Made by a program: the position numbers and the translations under genes. A stretch of 64,000 nt of DNA from positions 11,434,150 through 11,498,149 of the forward strand of contig RPFO01000213.1 in NCBI GenBank assembly GCA_009746045.1, given 5' to 3'. The DNA comes from Mesostigma viride (Eukaryota > Streptophyta > Mesostigmatophyceae > Mesostigmatales > Mesostigmataceae). This document shows, piece by piece, positions 9,131 to 44,054 of this stretch. The notes under the pieces were generated by a model. The model ran no database searches. It was not told where the DNA came from and saw nothing but the letters and a program-made list of their open reading frames with translations. Numbering within the stretch: the stretch's first letter is position 1; the number at the start of each line of letters is the position of its first letter.

Positions 9131-12100
9131 TCACTGTATCTGCGGGCGCTCGCCCTGGCTCATCTTCCCTCTCAATGCGGCCGCCTTGCCCGGCGACAGC
9201 GGCGTCGACGGCATCTCGGGCGGCGACGACGAGAACCGCCGACTCTTCTTCCCCTTGCGCGACGCGCGCTCCGTCATCATCTGTGACGTATTCTTCATGA
9301 ACAGCCGGTCAGGGACGTCCCGCTCGTCGTCCTCACCATCCAGCCCGTTGCCCGGCTCGTCGTCCGAGTCGGCCATCGTGGCCGCGCTTAGCCCGATACG
9401 GACGTTGTTGATCATGGCCTCGTCGGCCTCCGAGATGACCGCGGCCACGTCCTCGCCGCCCAGCAGCCGACGTGCCATCGGGTCGTCGGCGAAGAAGTCC
9501 ATCATCTTAAGCGCCTTCATCTCGCACTGCTGGAGCACGTCGGGCACCGTCTCGTCCGACATCGGGATGAAGGGCTGGATAGGGCCACAACAAGGTGGGG
9601 CGCGAGCACAAGGCCACAACAGCAAGGCAGGGAAAACGACTGTTACGAGTCGACCAGGCTGCTGCAGATCTACGGTGTCCTACCAAATGCGCCTACCAAT
9701 GAGACAGCCTCGTCATTGCCAATGCAACATTATTCGCAAGCCGTAGTTTTCGTTGCAGAAGACAAACATGGTATCCAGTTTACCACTGTGCACGCCGCCA
9801 ATCTGACAACAAAGCCATTAATCGATTTGTAGGAGCGGAAGAAAGAAACTAGTAGTAAAATCAGAATTAAAAACGAAAGCCCAACGCTCTTGTGAGTGGT
9901 TGCCTTGCGATGATACTACTGTCAAACTAGACGCAGGAGCAAACGAGATAGGCAGGGGCCGCACCTGGTCGATCTTGATGCCCTCAAGCTTGTCGGACAG
10001 ATGCTCGATGCCCGCCTTCATGTTGATGAGGATCTTGGCCAGCCGCTCAAACTTGATGCGGTTGCGGTCACACTTGGCAACGGCTTCGGCGAGCTGCGCC
10101 TCGAACTCGTCGACGATGCGCCGGCTGCCGCCACCGAAGGAGCCCGAGTACTTGACCTCCTCCACGCGCGCCTTGGCGGCATTCTTCTCTTCGACCAGCG
10201 CGTCGATGCGCGCCTGCGCCTCCTTGGTCATCTGCCGCAGGTTTGTGTTCGTGTCCTCCTGCGTCATGAACTTCTGGATGACCTCGACCACGTCGGACAC
10301 GCCCGTCCCCTCCTTGATCTTGCGGAAGGCTTCCTCGTAGCTCGCGATGCGCCCACGCTCCGCCTCGGCCGCCTTGTCCTGCGCGTCGCGGGAGGACGAC
10401 GCAAGCGCCTTGCGCGCCGCCTCCGTGTCCTCCTGCGGGTTGGACAAGGGCAAGACGACAACGCCAGGATGGTGGGAAAACAGAAAAAGGGTTCATGAAG
10501 CGGGGAAAGATGTGGCTGTTGATGGACCAAGAAGCAAGTGCATGATCGAGAAGTCTGGGAATGTACCTGCAGGTTCTGGGACTTCATAGTCAAAGAAGCG
10601 TATGAAAAGTGAGCAGCCATTGTGGGAAACAAAGGGGGCGTATGGAGGCCATGACGGTGGCAGGAGACGGAGATGGTACAGCTGCATGCGGCACCCACTA
10701 GGGCAGTACAGCCGCACCCCTTACCTCGCTGTCCCGCATCCCTCTCCGGAGCCGCTCGCGCTCCTCCAGTTTCTGCGTCATCTCCTGCTTCGCCTTCACC
10801 TGTGGATGGGTGTACGAACAAGTGGGCGGGTGGCGGGCAGCGGGGTGGATGAGTCCACGCGTGGGAAAGCAGTAACGGATACACTAGAGCAGTATATTTT
10901 CATCATTACCGTATGGTCTTTCCCCTCACACAACAAAGGCACATGACAAATAAGGCGCACGACAAATAAATCAATACTACTACTACTTTAACTATTTGAA
11001 ATTATTTGTTAATTAATAGTAGTAAGAGATATAGGGGAACAGGCACGGGAATCTGCTTGGGCAGCTGCACGGGAACCAAACCGAGTCATCCTCATGATGC
11101 CTGGTATAATGGTCGTGGTCACTGTAATGGTCACTGTGGACCCCAGATAAAGGTTCGCCCTTGCGATCCCTAGGTAACCTTCTGACCGAGCCTTGCACAG
11201 CCCCTCGTTCCCGTTACCAATCCCTAGTATTAAAACTGTGTAGAAGTACTACTATGATACCATCCACCCACCTGTGCTCTTCGTTCGGTCAGCTCCTTCT
11301 CCCGTTGTTGCCGTTCTGCAAGCAGGAGGTTGTCCACCTGGCATCGCAGGAGATGGCCAAAGAGCGCAGCAAGGAAAGCGGGGTTTTGACACAAGCACGA
11401 GCAAACATCAATCAAGACAGTGACCTCAGGGCGGCGAGGCCAGAAAATTCTACAAACACATAGGCTGGTACCAGCCATTGGATTTGTCGGCAGCCTTTCG
11501 CGGAGATGCCAGGCCAAATGGGTACCTCCTCTTTGTTCCCTCCTGACCTATATTCCACATCGCCTGCGTTGTCCAGTTCCCATTTTCCCTTCTTAATCTT
11601 CACAGCTCCATGCTCAAGTCTACCTCTGCTAGATACTCGTACATCTCTTCGCATGAACTCCACCATGAGAACCAATGAACCGTCGCTTACTAAGCCGGAT
11701 TAAGGAAATTTCACAAGCTTCAACACAACGACCTTCACGCTCTCCTTCTCTTTGTTCTCTTCCCTTCCCTGTCCCCCCCCTTACCCTGCCTGATCCTCCC
11801 TCGTCCCGCCTCCCTAGCAATCTCCCTATTTCAGAAATGAAAGCTGTCACCATCAGGTGGCCATAGAATAGCTCCAGGTGGCCATAGACGCATCCAGGCG
11901 TTTTTTCCCTCCCCTCGTATCCAAGTATCCATCCCTCCGCACAGCCCTGCACTCACCTTGGATAGCTCCGACTTTGCCGCGTCCTTTGCGTGCTGCGCGT
12001 CGTGCGACATGAGGATCAGCTCCTCCAGGTCCTTCTCCTTGGCGTGCAGCGTCTTCTCGATCGCACTCAGCTGGGGGGAGCACAGCCGAGGATTGCATCA

Positions 12101-15100
12101 TGCAGGAATAAGAAGCCGTGTGAGAAGCCAAGCATCGCGCTCAGCTGGGGGGAGCACAGCCACTGGGAGCATCATGGAGGAAGCCGAGCCATGTGGGAAT
12201 CCGAGCACATGGGGCAGCGTAAAAAAGCATGGCATGACAGAGGACGATGGGGCACTTAGCTGCCGATACCCAGGCAGCAAAGTCCCCTCGAAATGGCTGG
12301 CTCGCCGTGTGAGCGAAACACAAATCAGCGTGTGAGGGTAACACAAATCGGCGTGTGAGCGAAACACAAATCGGCGTGTGAGCAAACCATTCTGCACGCA
12401 ATGAGAGTGCCCCAGACCCTGTTCATGCCACAAAGATGCCCGGTCATGATTGCCCACCACCTGGTCCCAAATGCCGCTCTGATGGCTGCAGCTCACTTAC
12501 AGGGGCCATGTTCACCATCCACGTCATCTCATCAGCATCATCATCATCACCATCATCAAATCATCATCATCATCATCATATCCCACCTCGTCATCATCAC
12601 CCACATAGACATGTCCCCCCCCCCCCCCCCGACTATCACCGCCCACAGCCATGCCAGCAGACCGTCTACCAAGTCATCACGATCCACGTACACGGTAACG
12701 ACATGGCCACAACCACCTGGTTGTCGAGCCTGGCGCGCTCCTCCTTGAGCCGTACCCAGAGCAATGCACGAGAGATTGTGTCTGAGGTTACCTCTACCTG
12801 CCCACCATCTCACCTCCACCGACACACAAACCCATTCGCCATACTTGACTGTCCAGCCCCGCCTGGTCATCACCACCATCCACGGTCATGCAATCGCACG
12901 TTATTCCTTGATTAACTCAATGACTTATTCGTTGATAATGTTCCCCGCTCACCCACGTACGTGACTGCAGCATCGCGACACCCACCCACCCACCTGGTTG
13001 TCGAACCCGACCCGCTCCTCCTTGAGCCGCTTCACGATCTGCTCGTACGTCTTGCGGATGCTCTGCGCCTCGTTGTACTTGATGAGCGCCTTGTCCAGCC
13101 GGTTCTCTAGCATGCGGATGTGACGCGTCATCGGCGTGTCCTCCTCGTGCGCGCGCGTTGCCGACAGGTCGCGATCCAGGTCGCGCAGCCCGTCCTGCAG
13201 TTGCTGGATCTGCCGCCGCTGCTTCTCCAGCCCGATGCGCGCGTCGTCGTATTTCTTGCGCAGGTCACCCACGTACTGCCGCATCTTCTCCAGCTCCTCT
13301 TGCTGCGAGTCGGTCTGCACCGGGTGCAGCAGAGAGGTTCGAGGGGCGGGGCGGTCAGGATGGTTGAGGATGGTGGGGTTAAAAGGTGGTGGCACAGATG
13401 GGCGGAATATATGGGATGATAAAGCCAAAGGGCGTGGTGACGTGAGCTTATATAATGATAAGTGGTACGTGGTCACGCGAGCTTGTACACTGATTACTGT
13501 TTTCCCTGGGATATAGAGAGGGAGTGTCAAGCCAGCACACAATTCAACCCACTGCGCCTTTCCTAGATAGTAGATACATGCCATGGTCCAAGGAGAGGAG
13601 AAAGACTGCCAAGAGAGAGCGGCGAGCTCCATGTGGGTTCACAGAGATCTAGAATGTGCTGTTGTCCCGCTGGCATGGTGATCTTCCAAGACCAGCTTGG
13701 CCCTATGCCCGGTCGCAAGCAGCCACACACACACGGCACGCCAGCTGCAACAAATACCAAACACTGCGATCCCAAAGGGGCACGAGCAGAGGCCATGGAA
13801 TGGTCGCTGTACAGCAGCATCCCCATGGCAGCACAGGAATGAGGTAAAGTACTAGTACGTCAGCAGTATTGTGTATCTTCCCTGAGAATGCCTCCACAGG
13901 ACTCTGGAAATTCACACTGCCCAGAAATTTGCGCTGCCTGGCAGGCTCCCAAACAACTAAGTTTGCTAGAACGCTGGCTGTACAGATGATACAGAGCCTA
14001 CCACCTGCTGTTCATGAAGACATCCAAAAATCGAACTACAGACCTTCCGCGTGTCTTGATAGATGCAAGATCCGCCACGCAGTGCCCCCCCTTGAGCTCA
14101 CCTTTGGCCGCACGCGGTCGGTGTGCATGGCAGCCAGCTGCGCGCGCAGATCCTTGTTCTCCTTCTTGACCGCCACCATCGTCTCGCGGTTCTGCTTGAT
14201 CGTCCATTGGGACGTCTCGTAGTAGGCCTTGCGGTCGCCCTCTGCGCACGCGTACGCCAGCGTGGAGGGAGTAGCAGTACGAGCCGTGGCGGCATCAGCG
14301 GTAGTGACGAAACAGGCAGAACGAAAGGATTGAGACGACTGATGCTGGACTGGGCCTTCCACCATATCGTACAGGCCCTAGGCCGTAAAAATATCTCATT
14401 CGGCCGTGTCCGGCGTGGGAATAAAGTGAAGTGAAGTGAAGTGAACTGAACTGAACTGAACTGAACGATGCCTTCCATGACATACACTGGCCGGTGTGGA
14501 CATGGGGGTATCAGCGCAAATGGGGGTGCATCAAGAGAGCCGGTGGTTACGGAGCAGACGAGCCCGTGAGAGAATGCAAGGAGAATAGGAAGGGCATGCA
14601 TCGGTTGCGCCCGTTTTTATTATATCTGATGTTTGGTTAGGTCATGATAAACGAATTGAAAGATTTTTAGAGTGTGCACTCGTGGTTTAGAAGAATAGAA
14701 CAGATGCCCTTGATCCCGTGGCTGCTTATCAAGGGGGGAAAAAAATCGGAAACCTCAACTAAGAAGTAAGACTTGTGGGATTTGTGATAAACAAGAAACT
14801 GGTTAGCCGCCTTCAAACTTTTGCAGGATTGTCAGTGACAAAAGAAATGGTTATAAAACACAGTGCATTATCCCACAGTGGAAATGTTAGACTGTGCAGC
14901 AGCAGGTCATGGCATTTTCGTACGGATCGCACAAGCAGCCGAGGTGAGGTAGCAGCAACGGTGGTTGTATCGGTGGTGGTGGTTGCCGGGGGTTGCAGGA
15001 GGGGGTTTGTTGCTGTGCTGGCACTGATGGTTGTGGTGGCAATGACGGTAATAACTGCGCGGCAGGGGTAGCGGTGCTGGGTTGTGTGCCAGCAGTGGTG

Positions 15101-16032
15101 GTGATACTTGCATTCTTGGCGGTGAAAATGGTCTTGCTGACACTGGCATGAGCTTGACCTAAAATATACCAGAAAAGCATGGCAGAAATGACCCCACGCC
15201 TAATAAAAGCTTGAAGGAGTGTGCTGCATCAGACAATGATTGCCCAGATTGGACACCAGCTGCGCAGGCTATATTTGTGGCGTGTTTTTGGTTGTGCTGA
15301 CAATAAACGGTTAGCAAGAAGAATAAACTAATTTAAACGTTCATAGGCTACATACATGGACCACACCACCTCGCCCTAGCATTCATGACGCAGATTCTGT
15401 CAGGTGCATGTGTCTGCAGATAAAGCTGAGGTAACAATAACAGCAAGCCCGCTGTCGGAGGGTTGGGGTTGGTTTTCTGAGTTTACTGCTGGCCTGCATC
15501 TAGCCTTTGTATAATACAAATAGAACGGTGAAGGCAGATGCGCCAAAGCAGCGTGCAAGGCAGCAGTGCAATACCGTAAGCGCCAGCAAGGTCAGCTTAG
15601 CAACCATGGCATACGATTCTACGCTCCCAGGCCGCCCCGGGCAGGATGTTGCTCAAACCGCGTGATCCCGATTGGGGGGCGACACTGGTACTTACGCCAC
15701 ATAAAGGAGGCCAAAAGGGCGTGCCTTGCCCTACATGCGTACAGCAAAACGGAGCACTATTGCTGGGGGGGGCGAATACTAACTTATAATAGAACTGAAC
15801 GAGTGCCTTAAGACTTTAACTTGGAAAGGTACATGAGGGTGGCAGTCCTCCATGACGTCGCTGGCGTATCCCATGCATACAACGGAAATATGTGTTTCTT
15901 CAGCTCAAAATCCCGCTCGCGTCAGGGAGGGCGGTAATAATGTCATTGCCATCACTTACCTAGCAAAGCATACTTCTTTTGTAGCTCCTCCAGTTCGGCA
16001 TCAGGGCTCATCGCTTTTGTAGTGGACTTCAT
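9131..16032 (-). CDS. Outer dynein arm docking complex coiled-coil protein (CCDC63/CCDC114/DC2 type), 8 exons
   Basis: Role in the family: a coiled-coil subunit that anchors outer dynein arms to doublet microtubules of the axoneme. Modelled minus-strand exons: 16032-15960, 14241-14102, 13314-12994, 12070-11957, 11337-11272, 10799-10725, 10432-9965, 9574-9131. All join with consistent phase at GT-AG sites and give 566 aa, the length expected of CCDC63/DC2 proteins. Signatures: an N-terminal Leu/Glu heptad (ELEELQKKYALL), EGDRKAYYETSQWTIKQNRE at residues 25-44, continuous coiled coil through exons 3-6, YSGSFGGGSRRIVDEF in exon 7, and PMSDETVPDVLQQCEMKALK at the start of the last exon; the tail is Ser/Lys-rich. 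The start ATG (16032-16030) precedes MKSTTKAMSPDAELEEL; a second ATG seven codons on is possible. Orthology among CCDC63, CCDC114 and DC2 is not resolved. Confidence 0.85.
12130..12170 (-). repeat. Echo of the exon 4 acceptor side in intron 3 of the docking-complex gene
   Basis: On the minus strand the acceptor and first codons of exon 4 (around 12070-12090, GCTCCCCCCAGCTGAG) recur about 70 bp upstream at about 12135-12160. The copy also has a canonical AG acceptor. Confidence 0.7.
12535..12640 (+). repeat. ATC/CAT trinucleotide tracts and poly-C in intron 3
   Basis: Dense CAT/ATC repeats (about 12530-12600) followed by a run of C at 12616-12630. Low-complexity intronic DNA with no other signal. 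Confidence 0.8.
12712..12752 (-). repeat. Echo of the exon 3 donor side in intron 3 of the docking-complex gene
   Basis: Minus-strand 12752-12712 repeats the end of exon 3 with its donor (13032-12991): CTCAAGGAGGAGCGC, then CTCGACAACCAGGTGG against TTCGACAACCAGGTGG. The GT donor context is preserved about 280 bp into the intron. Confidence 0.8.
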
Positions 16033-17096
16033 GGCGGCGTTTTGCTATATCTTAGGAATGATGTAGTACTACAACTTGTCACTCTCGATAATTTGCTACA
16101 TTTTGCGGTAAATTTGCTGCCGCTATTGGATAACGCGACCCTTGTTGAGCAGCCATCTCTCTAATTTTGATGAGTTACGCCAAGTGTTGTGGTCTTCTGC
16201 GCGTAATATGTACCGACGGTTGACAACGGTACATGACGCATGCATCTATTTTTGTTGATCTCATAGCGGCGACCTATTTGTGGAGGCTGGCAGAAGACAA
16301 TTCCAGACCCTGGACCGAGAACTGGACAACCAATAATAATTTCCAGGTAAATAGGTGTACGTTTATTCCAAATATAGCCAGTAGGTAATCCCTGCTAAGC
16401 CTAGGGTATCAAGATGTCAGTGGCTAAAACGGAGCCTTACTAGACCACGGAAGCCACTGGACAACCAATAATAATTACCAATTTGTGCCCTTGTTGTTGT
16501 TGTTGTTGCCCTTGATTGTGCCTTGGTCGCTTGTGCCGCTGTGAAAGCTGCTATCTTCAAACCAGTACAACATGTACTTCATAATTTTTCGCCGTACACA
16601 ATATAGTTAAAAGCTCTAATATCTCTCGTCGTGTTACGGTCGACCGGTCATTCGCACACTGTGCTGTCATGTAAGCGTACAGTGACTCATGGTCAAGCAA
16701 AGAGGATGGCTCGGTCCACTAGCCAAAAATACCGAGTTGTAGTCTTGCCGAAGCTCATCAAATGGCGAACTAAATTATGGCCGTGATTCGTGCAATGGCT
16801 TTGCCTAATTTCTATTTAACCTAGGGCGAACAAGAATGCTTGTTTTGCGGAACTCGAGTGTTCTTCGACAGCGGTAATGTAGCGTACGATTCTAGAAACA
16901 GGAGCAGCGTCGAGAATGGACATGCCAAACATAGAAACCATTCCCACCAGGTGCTTATCATTTTGATCCTGCAACACGGTGATGTTGCTGTCGAGAAAAA
17001 AGTCGAATAGACGGACAAAGCGGTAGTGACAGCTCCGGTTGTTGAACGGGTGATTGCGGGCGGATAGGCATTGAGCCTAGGTAGCAGCACCCTGCC
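16033..17096. promoter_or_regulatory. Divergent promoter region between two ciliary genes
   Basis: The start codons of the docking-complex gene (minus, 16032) and the dynein heavy chain gene (plus, 17097) lie 1064 bp apart, back to back, with no supported gene between them. The region is AT-richer than the flanking exons and contains a GTT trinucleotide tract near 16495-16510. I see no certain TATA box or named ciliary regulatory motif, so the promoter role is inferred from position. Confidence 0.45.
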
Positions 17097-39903
<22,807 letters not shown>

Positions 39904-40403
39904 AGTGCCACCAGGCTGGGGGGGGGGGGGGGGCACTACTGTGCTGGACTTTGCGCAGAGGATGGGATCCAGCCAACCATGCAAAGGGTTTGTGGTTGGC
40001 TGGCAGGATTTTATTGCTGCATGGAAGTCTGTGGTGGTGGGGTGGTGCTAGCGTCCTGGGGTGGTGTGTGGTGTCGTGGATTAACCCCATGGGTTGATAT
40101 GGCACTTAGTACATAGGCGGATGTCTTATTCCCTGGTCATGCTGTCACTGAGCTCGATGTGCTTGACAGTGTTGTCGCACCCCTCGTCGGCTGTTATCAT
40201 GGGATGGAAGGCAGCATCAGATGGGAAGGCCCCTGCTGTTTCAGCTGCCGCTGGTTGATCTGCTGTGTATATAAGTAGTGTTTTACGGCATGCTGCAAGA
40301 CTGTGGCCGCTGCTTGCAGTTTGCGCTGGAAATGACTGGGAAATGCTATTAGTAATTGAGCTCTGGCTGGATGGTGAAACATCCGCTGATATCTAGCTTG
40401 CAT
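39904..40403 (+). other. 3' flank of the dynein gene with poly-G run
   Basis: Sixteen bases after the stop codon a run of about 16 G (39919-39934) begins. The rest has no ORF support. I see neither a clear TGTAA (green-algal type) nor AATAAA signal near the stop, so the transcript end is undetermined. Confidence 0.4.
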
Positions 40404-40531
40404 AAGTAAGTAAGTACTTGCGTGTCATGCGCAAAGGCATGCCACGGAGTACTATGCTAATCTCATTAGAAAAATAATTACACAAAAGTTTAAACAAATA
40501 TCGTCGTGCATCATCCCCCAACCGTTAAGCA

Positions 40532-40924
40532 CTAGATGGGGATGTAATCCTCATCCGAGCTGTCCTCTACTGTAATGGCAGACGAGGCGGTAGTGTAGCG
40601 GCTATCCTCAGGACCAATAACCTCGACCTGCGGACTTCTACCCTGGCTAGCAACGGGCCGCGGGGCCCGTGGGGAGAAAACAGGAGCATACCCCTCGGGA
40701 AGGTGCTTATCGCAGATGGCAGCCCATTTCTCCTTGTCAATCATGCGGGCGCGGAGTACGGATAGCCCTGCATCTTCAAGCAGTTGTGTCACATAGGTCC
40801 GGGTCGCGCCGCGCCGGTGCCCGGCGCGCGCAAGTTTGCCAGTGGGTTGCGATGGGACAAGGGGACCCTGCCATAGGAATAGGTGTCTACCTGGTTGGCC
40901 CGTCCCCCCCGGCAGGGCCCACAT
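40532..40924 (-). CDS. Unrecognised ORF, probably part of a decayed element
   Basis: 131-codon minus-strand frame ending in an acidic tail (EDSSDEDYIPI). A central segment LLEDAGLSVLRARMIDKEKW looks like a real amphipathic helix; the rest is Pro/Arg-rich. There are no homologues I can name. It lies within the direct-repeat-bounded region and opposite in strand to the retropepsin remnant, so it is either an antisense shadow of element sequence or an independent fragment. Confidence 0.25.
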   Translation of the reverse strand: MWALPGGTGQPGRHLFLWQGPLVPSQPTGKLARAGHRRGATRTYVTQLLEDAGLSVLRARMIDKEKWAAICDKHLPEGYAPVFSPRAPRPVASQGRSPQVEVIGPEDSRYTTASSAITVEDSSDEDYIPI

Positions 40925-41249
40925 CGGTATTCACCTGGTCTGTGCGGGCAAGATGGCCGGCAAAGAGGAGGCGGCGGTGTCGGATGGTATGGGTGACAAG
41001 AGGGAGCTCACAGTAGAGCTCGGCCCGGGTGCGGCGTTAATTCTTGGTAGCGGGCGCCGAGGATATGACGGAGCACTCGAGTGACGGGCATATTGCCGTC
41101 GCTCCTACCAACCACGTACGGGCAATGGTGAGGGGGGGCCACCCCAGCTTCCTGCATCGTTCCCGGCAGGTTCAACCGGCGGTGAGGCATCGCTGCTGGA
41201 GCACCCGAACCCCGCCGACGCCGAGCAGCGGCGCAAGCTGCCACCATTC

Positions 41250-42390
41250 TTGCCAGTGGATGGAGTGATTGATGCTCCCTTGTTTTCTGCCAGGCAAGTG
41301 ATTGATGGCTGCGGGCAGCGGGGCATCACGTTGGTGCACCAAGCAGCTGCGGCACTGCAGCGGTGCGCCGACAGCCTAGATGCATGCACATTGCCGGTGG
41401 CGGAAACTGCGCGGCGGGTCACCATGCCAGTTATGCCGGCAACCCCGGCAGACGTCCCAGCACCAACCATGCCTCGGGAAGCAACCCGCGAGGAGCGGAT
41501 GTCACGGGTGCCGAGGACAGTCACGGTGGCAAAGCACCCTGATGGGTCCCCGGCTATCGCTTTCCAGGCAATAAGCGAGGACGGCACTTGTTGGGGCCCT
41601 ATGGTGTGCCCCAGCGCAAAGTCCGTCACCAAGCTGGATGGCGGAGCGGCGGGCCGCTCGTGATCACCATGGAGCTGGCCAAAATGTGTGGTGCGACCCG
41701 TGAGAACGGCGGGCTCATAGACAGCACCGTTCTCGTGGAGGGATGGAAAGGGCCAGCGGCGCGACCCGATGCAATGACTTCCATGCTGATCAACGTCATC
41801 CTCAACCCCACGGACCCAAAGCGGATGGCCTGCGTGGCTGTGCCGGCCTTGGTGGTCGACAGGTGTGGGTATGCGGCCCTTATCGGGATGGACGTCATGT
41901 ATCGCCTCGGGCTCATAATTGACCCTTGGCTGGAGGTTGCGACCTACCGCCGTGATTGGCAGGGGGAGGGGAAGCAAAAGGCGCTTCTTCCCATTCAGTG
42001 CAGCAGCGAAACGGAGCCTAACCCGCAGGGGGTGATGTCGCTAGGCGCGTGTGTAGCTGCAGCCGGTGCCACCCGCGGCTACTTATTTGAAAATGTAGTG
42101 GCGGTGGACAGTCCCAGCCCCACTGTTCGGGAGGATTGGGGCACCATTGTGGGTATTTTGGGGGAACCCATGGTGTCGGACAATGCCGGGCTGGGAGGGA
42201 ATACCCATCGGCTTCGCGCGTTCTGGACCAACATCGCTGGCCAAGGTTCTACGCAGGCGGTGATGCAGCACGTCGCTAGCCAGTGGGTGGGTGGGTGGGT
42301 GGGTGGGTGGGTGGGTGGGTGGGTGGGTGGGTGGGTGGGTGGGTGGGTGGGTGCACACAATCCTACCGGTCTTTTCTATCTAGATGGAGC
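41250..42390 (+). pseudogene. Retropepsin-like aspartic protease remnant, frameshifted
   Basis: The first frame ends SVTKLDGGAAGRS at 41663; the second frame (from 41588) continues PLVITMELAKMCG and later YAALIGMDVMYRLGLIIDPW. In retropepsins, a catalytic D-T/S-G-A is followed by a helix (xxxAxxxG) and, about 70 residues on, by a hydrophobic-G-x-D-x segment with LGLxID; both are visible. A one-base shift near 41650 breaks the two, and the usual Thr/Ser after the catalytic Asp is Gly (LDGGAA), so the protein is dead as it stands. The frame runs out into a (GGGT)n array at 42283. Origin: LTR retroelement or a domesticated protease; decay favours the former. Confidence 0.55.
42283..42351 (+). 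repeat. (GGGT)n microsatellite
   Basis: About 17 uninterrupted GGGT units. Translated, it gives the VGGW repeat at the end of the retropepsin-remnant frame. It can form G-quadruplexes. Confidence 0.95.
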
Positions 42391-42700
42391 CAGACCCTAG
42401 TGGTCTCTCCTGGCATTCTTCACCCAGGTGCGAATACGCTTCTTCCCTACAGTGGGCCAGGGGGGGGGCAAGCAAGCAAGCACACACTGACGTACATGCC
42501 ACAGAGTACCATGCTAATCTCATTAATATAATAACACTTTGCATGCCAGCTTAGTGGCAGAGCCGGCCACGAGGTAGCCATGGCTGTCGGAGCTCATAAC
42601 TTTCACGTTTGAGCACCGAATTTAGCCGTGAATATCACAATCGCTTCGTCTTTCTAAGACGCACATGCTGATATAATTTTCCGACGCTATTACGCAATAT

Positions 42701-44054
42701 ATGGCGAACAAACGCGCCTCGACGCAACGCAGCCTGGCGGCTGCGCTCGGCAATGAAAATACGTCTGCAGCTCCGGCTGCAGCTTCGCCATCAGGTCCGG
42801 CAGGCGGCGATGACACTAGTCGTGCACTGGTGGTCGTCCAGCAACCTCCCGGGCTTAACGCCTCGCCATCTGCATCGCCTGACCCCAAGCGCACCCGCTC
42901 AGCCGACCAAACAGGAGGGTCTTCACGCCCTTCAGAACCGAGCTTTCGGCCCCGGCCTTTCAAGGTCGACGATTACGACTGGGCCAACCCGTCTCCGACC
43001 GATGCTATGCGCTGCATCTTCTTCGGGGATTACGCTTCGATTTACGACCTGTGCCACCATCTCCACTCCAACCGTCGCCTCCTCCTCCCGGACGGCCGCC
43101 GATGGCTCCCCCTCCCGCTGCCCGGAAACATCCCCCGCCCCGAACTCCAGCACGCCATCCTCAACTCCCTTCTCCAGCGCTCCGACGGCGAGATCTGGGC
43201 TCCATCCATCACCGCCCCCACACTCCGTTCCATCCTGACGGAAGCCTTCCAGCAGCACGTGACCCCCCTTGCTGCCGACATTTCAGCAATCGGCGGCACG
43301 CTGACTGCTGAACTTCCTCACATTTCCACCGCCGCCGCCTCCACCTCCACTGCCGTTTCCGCCTTCACTGCCGACATCAAAGCCCAGCTCCTCGACCTCG
43401 ACCAACGCCTTCAAGCCACCGCCACCGCCCTTGAGAGCTTGCATGACACCGCCGGCCTCACCGCCCAAGCGGTGCAGGAAATCGCTGCCCAGCCGGCACC
43501 TGCTGGCCCGGCCAGTGATGTTCCCTCCACCTGGGCGGACTTGCTTAAGCATCATACCACCTCCACCACCTCCACCATCGCGGCACAACTCAAGCAACAA
43601 GCCCTCGACCTTCGCGAGGCGGCCGAGCTCGACAAGCGCAGCCACAATGTCATCGTCAAGCACTTCGACCAGCCGGCAGGTGAGACCTCCACGAGTCTCC
43701 TTGAGGCAGTTAAGCGCGCCATTCTTGCCCCCATGTTATACTCACTGGTGAGCTGGACATGTCGGCTGTCCGCCTCCCCCGCGCGCGGGGAAGGCTGGCC
43801 CGGCACCCGTGCTCCTCACCTTTAAGTACATGACGGACAAGCTGGCGTTCCTTAAATGCCGCAAGAAGCTCTCGGAGACTCGCTTCACGCTGGACGACGA
43901 CTTGACCTTGGCCCAGCAACAGCGGCGACGCGAGCTATGGCCGACCTACCTTCAGCTCCGGCAGCGTGCAGGGGGGAAGCCGGTATACTGGAGGGGGGCG
44001 GTCATCCACGTTGACCACAAGCCCTGGCAGGCCCCTCCTGCCACCCCAGACTAG
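42701..44054 (+). pseudogene. L1-ORF1-like RNA-binding protein of a non-LTR element, C-terminus out of frame
   Basis: Frame 42701-43825 (374 aa): a basic Ser/Pro/Ala-rich N-terminus, a YDLCHHLHSNRRLLLP region, then a heptad-like Thr/Ala/Leu coiled coil (about residues 185-285) and the start of an RRM-like segment (NVIVKHFD). The frame 43809-44054 carries the expected C-terminal domain: VLLTFKYMTDKLAFLKCRKKL and then LDDDLTLAQQQRRRELWP, the pattern seen in ORF1 products of plant and algal LINEs. Between them (43735-43800) two single-base-type shifts are needed to reconnect. No endonuclease/RT ORF2 follows. Start at 42701 is the first ATG of the frame. Confidence 0.6.

Larger units (their letters stand above)
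40404..42540. mobile_element. Decayed element bounded by imperfect direct repeats
   Basis: Left: AAGTAAGTAAGTA, then CATGCCACGGAGTACTATGC, then TAATCTCATTA (about 40404-40492). Right: AAGCAAGCAAGCA, then CATGCCACAGAGTACCATGC, then TAATCTCATTA (about 42468-42537). Two similar 70-90 bp stretches in direct orientation about 2.05 kb apart enclose a broken retropepsin region, so this may be an eroded retroelement or a terminal-direct-repeat element. The internal ORFs are out of frame with each other. Confidence 0.45.

Noticed and set aside
42079-42360. Minus-strand THPP ORFs opposite the retropepsin remnant
   Set aside because: They start in the (GGGT)n array and have no other support.
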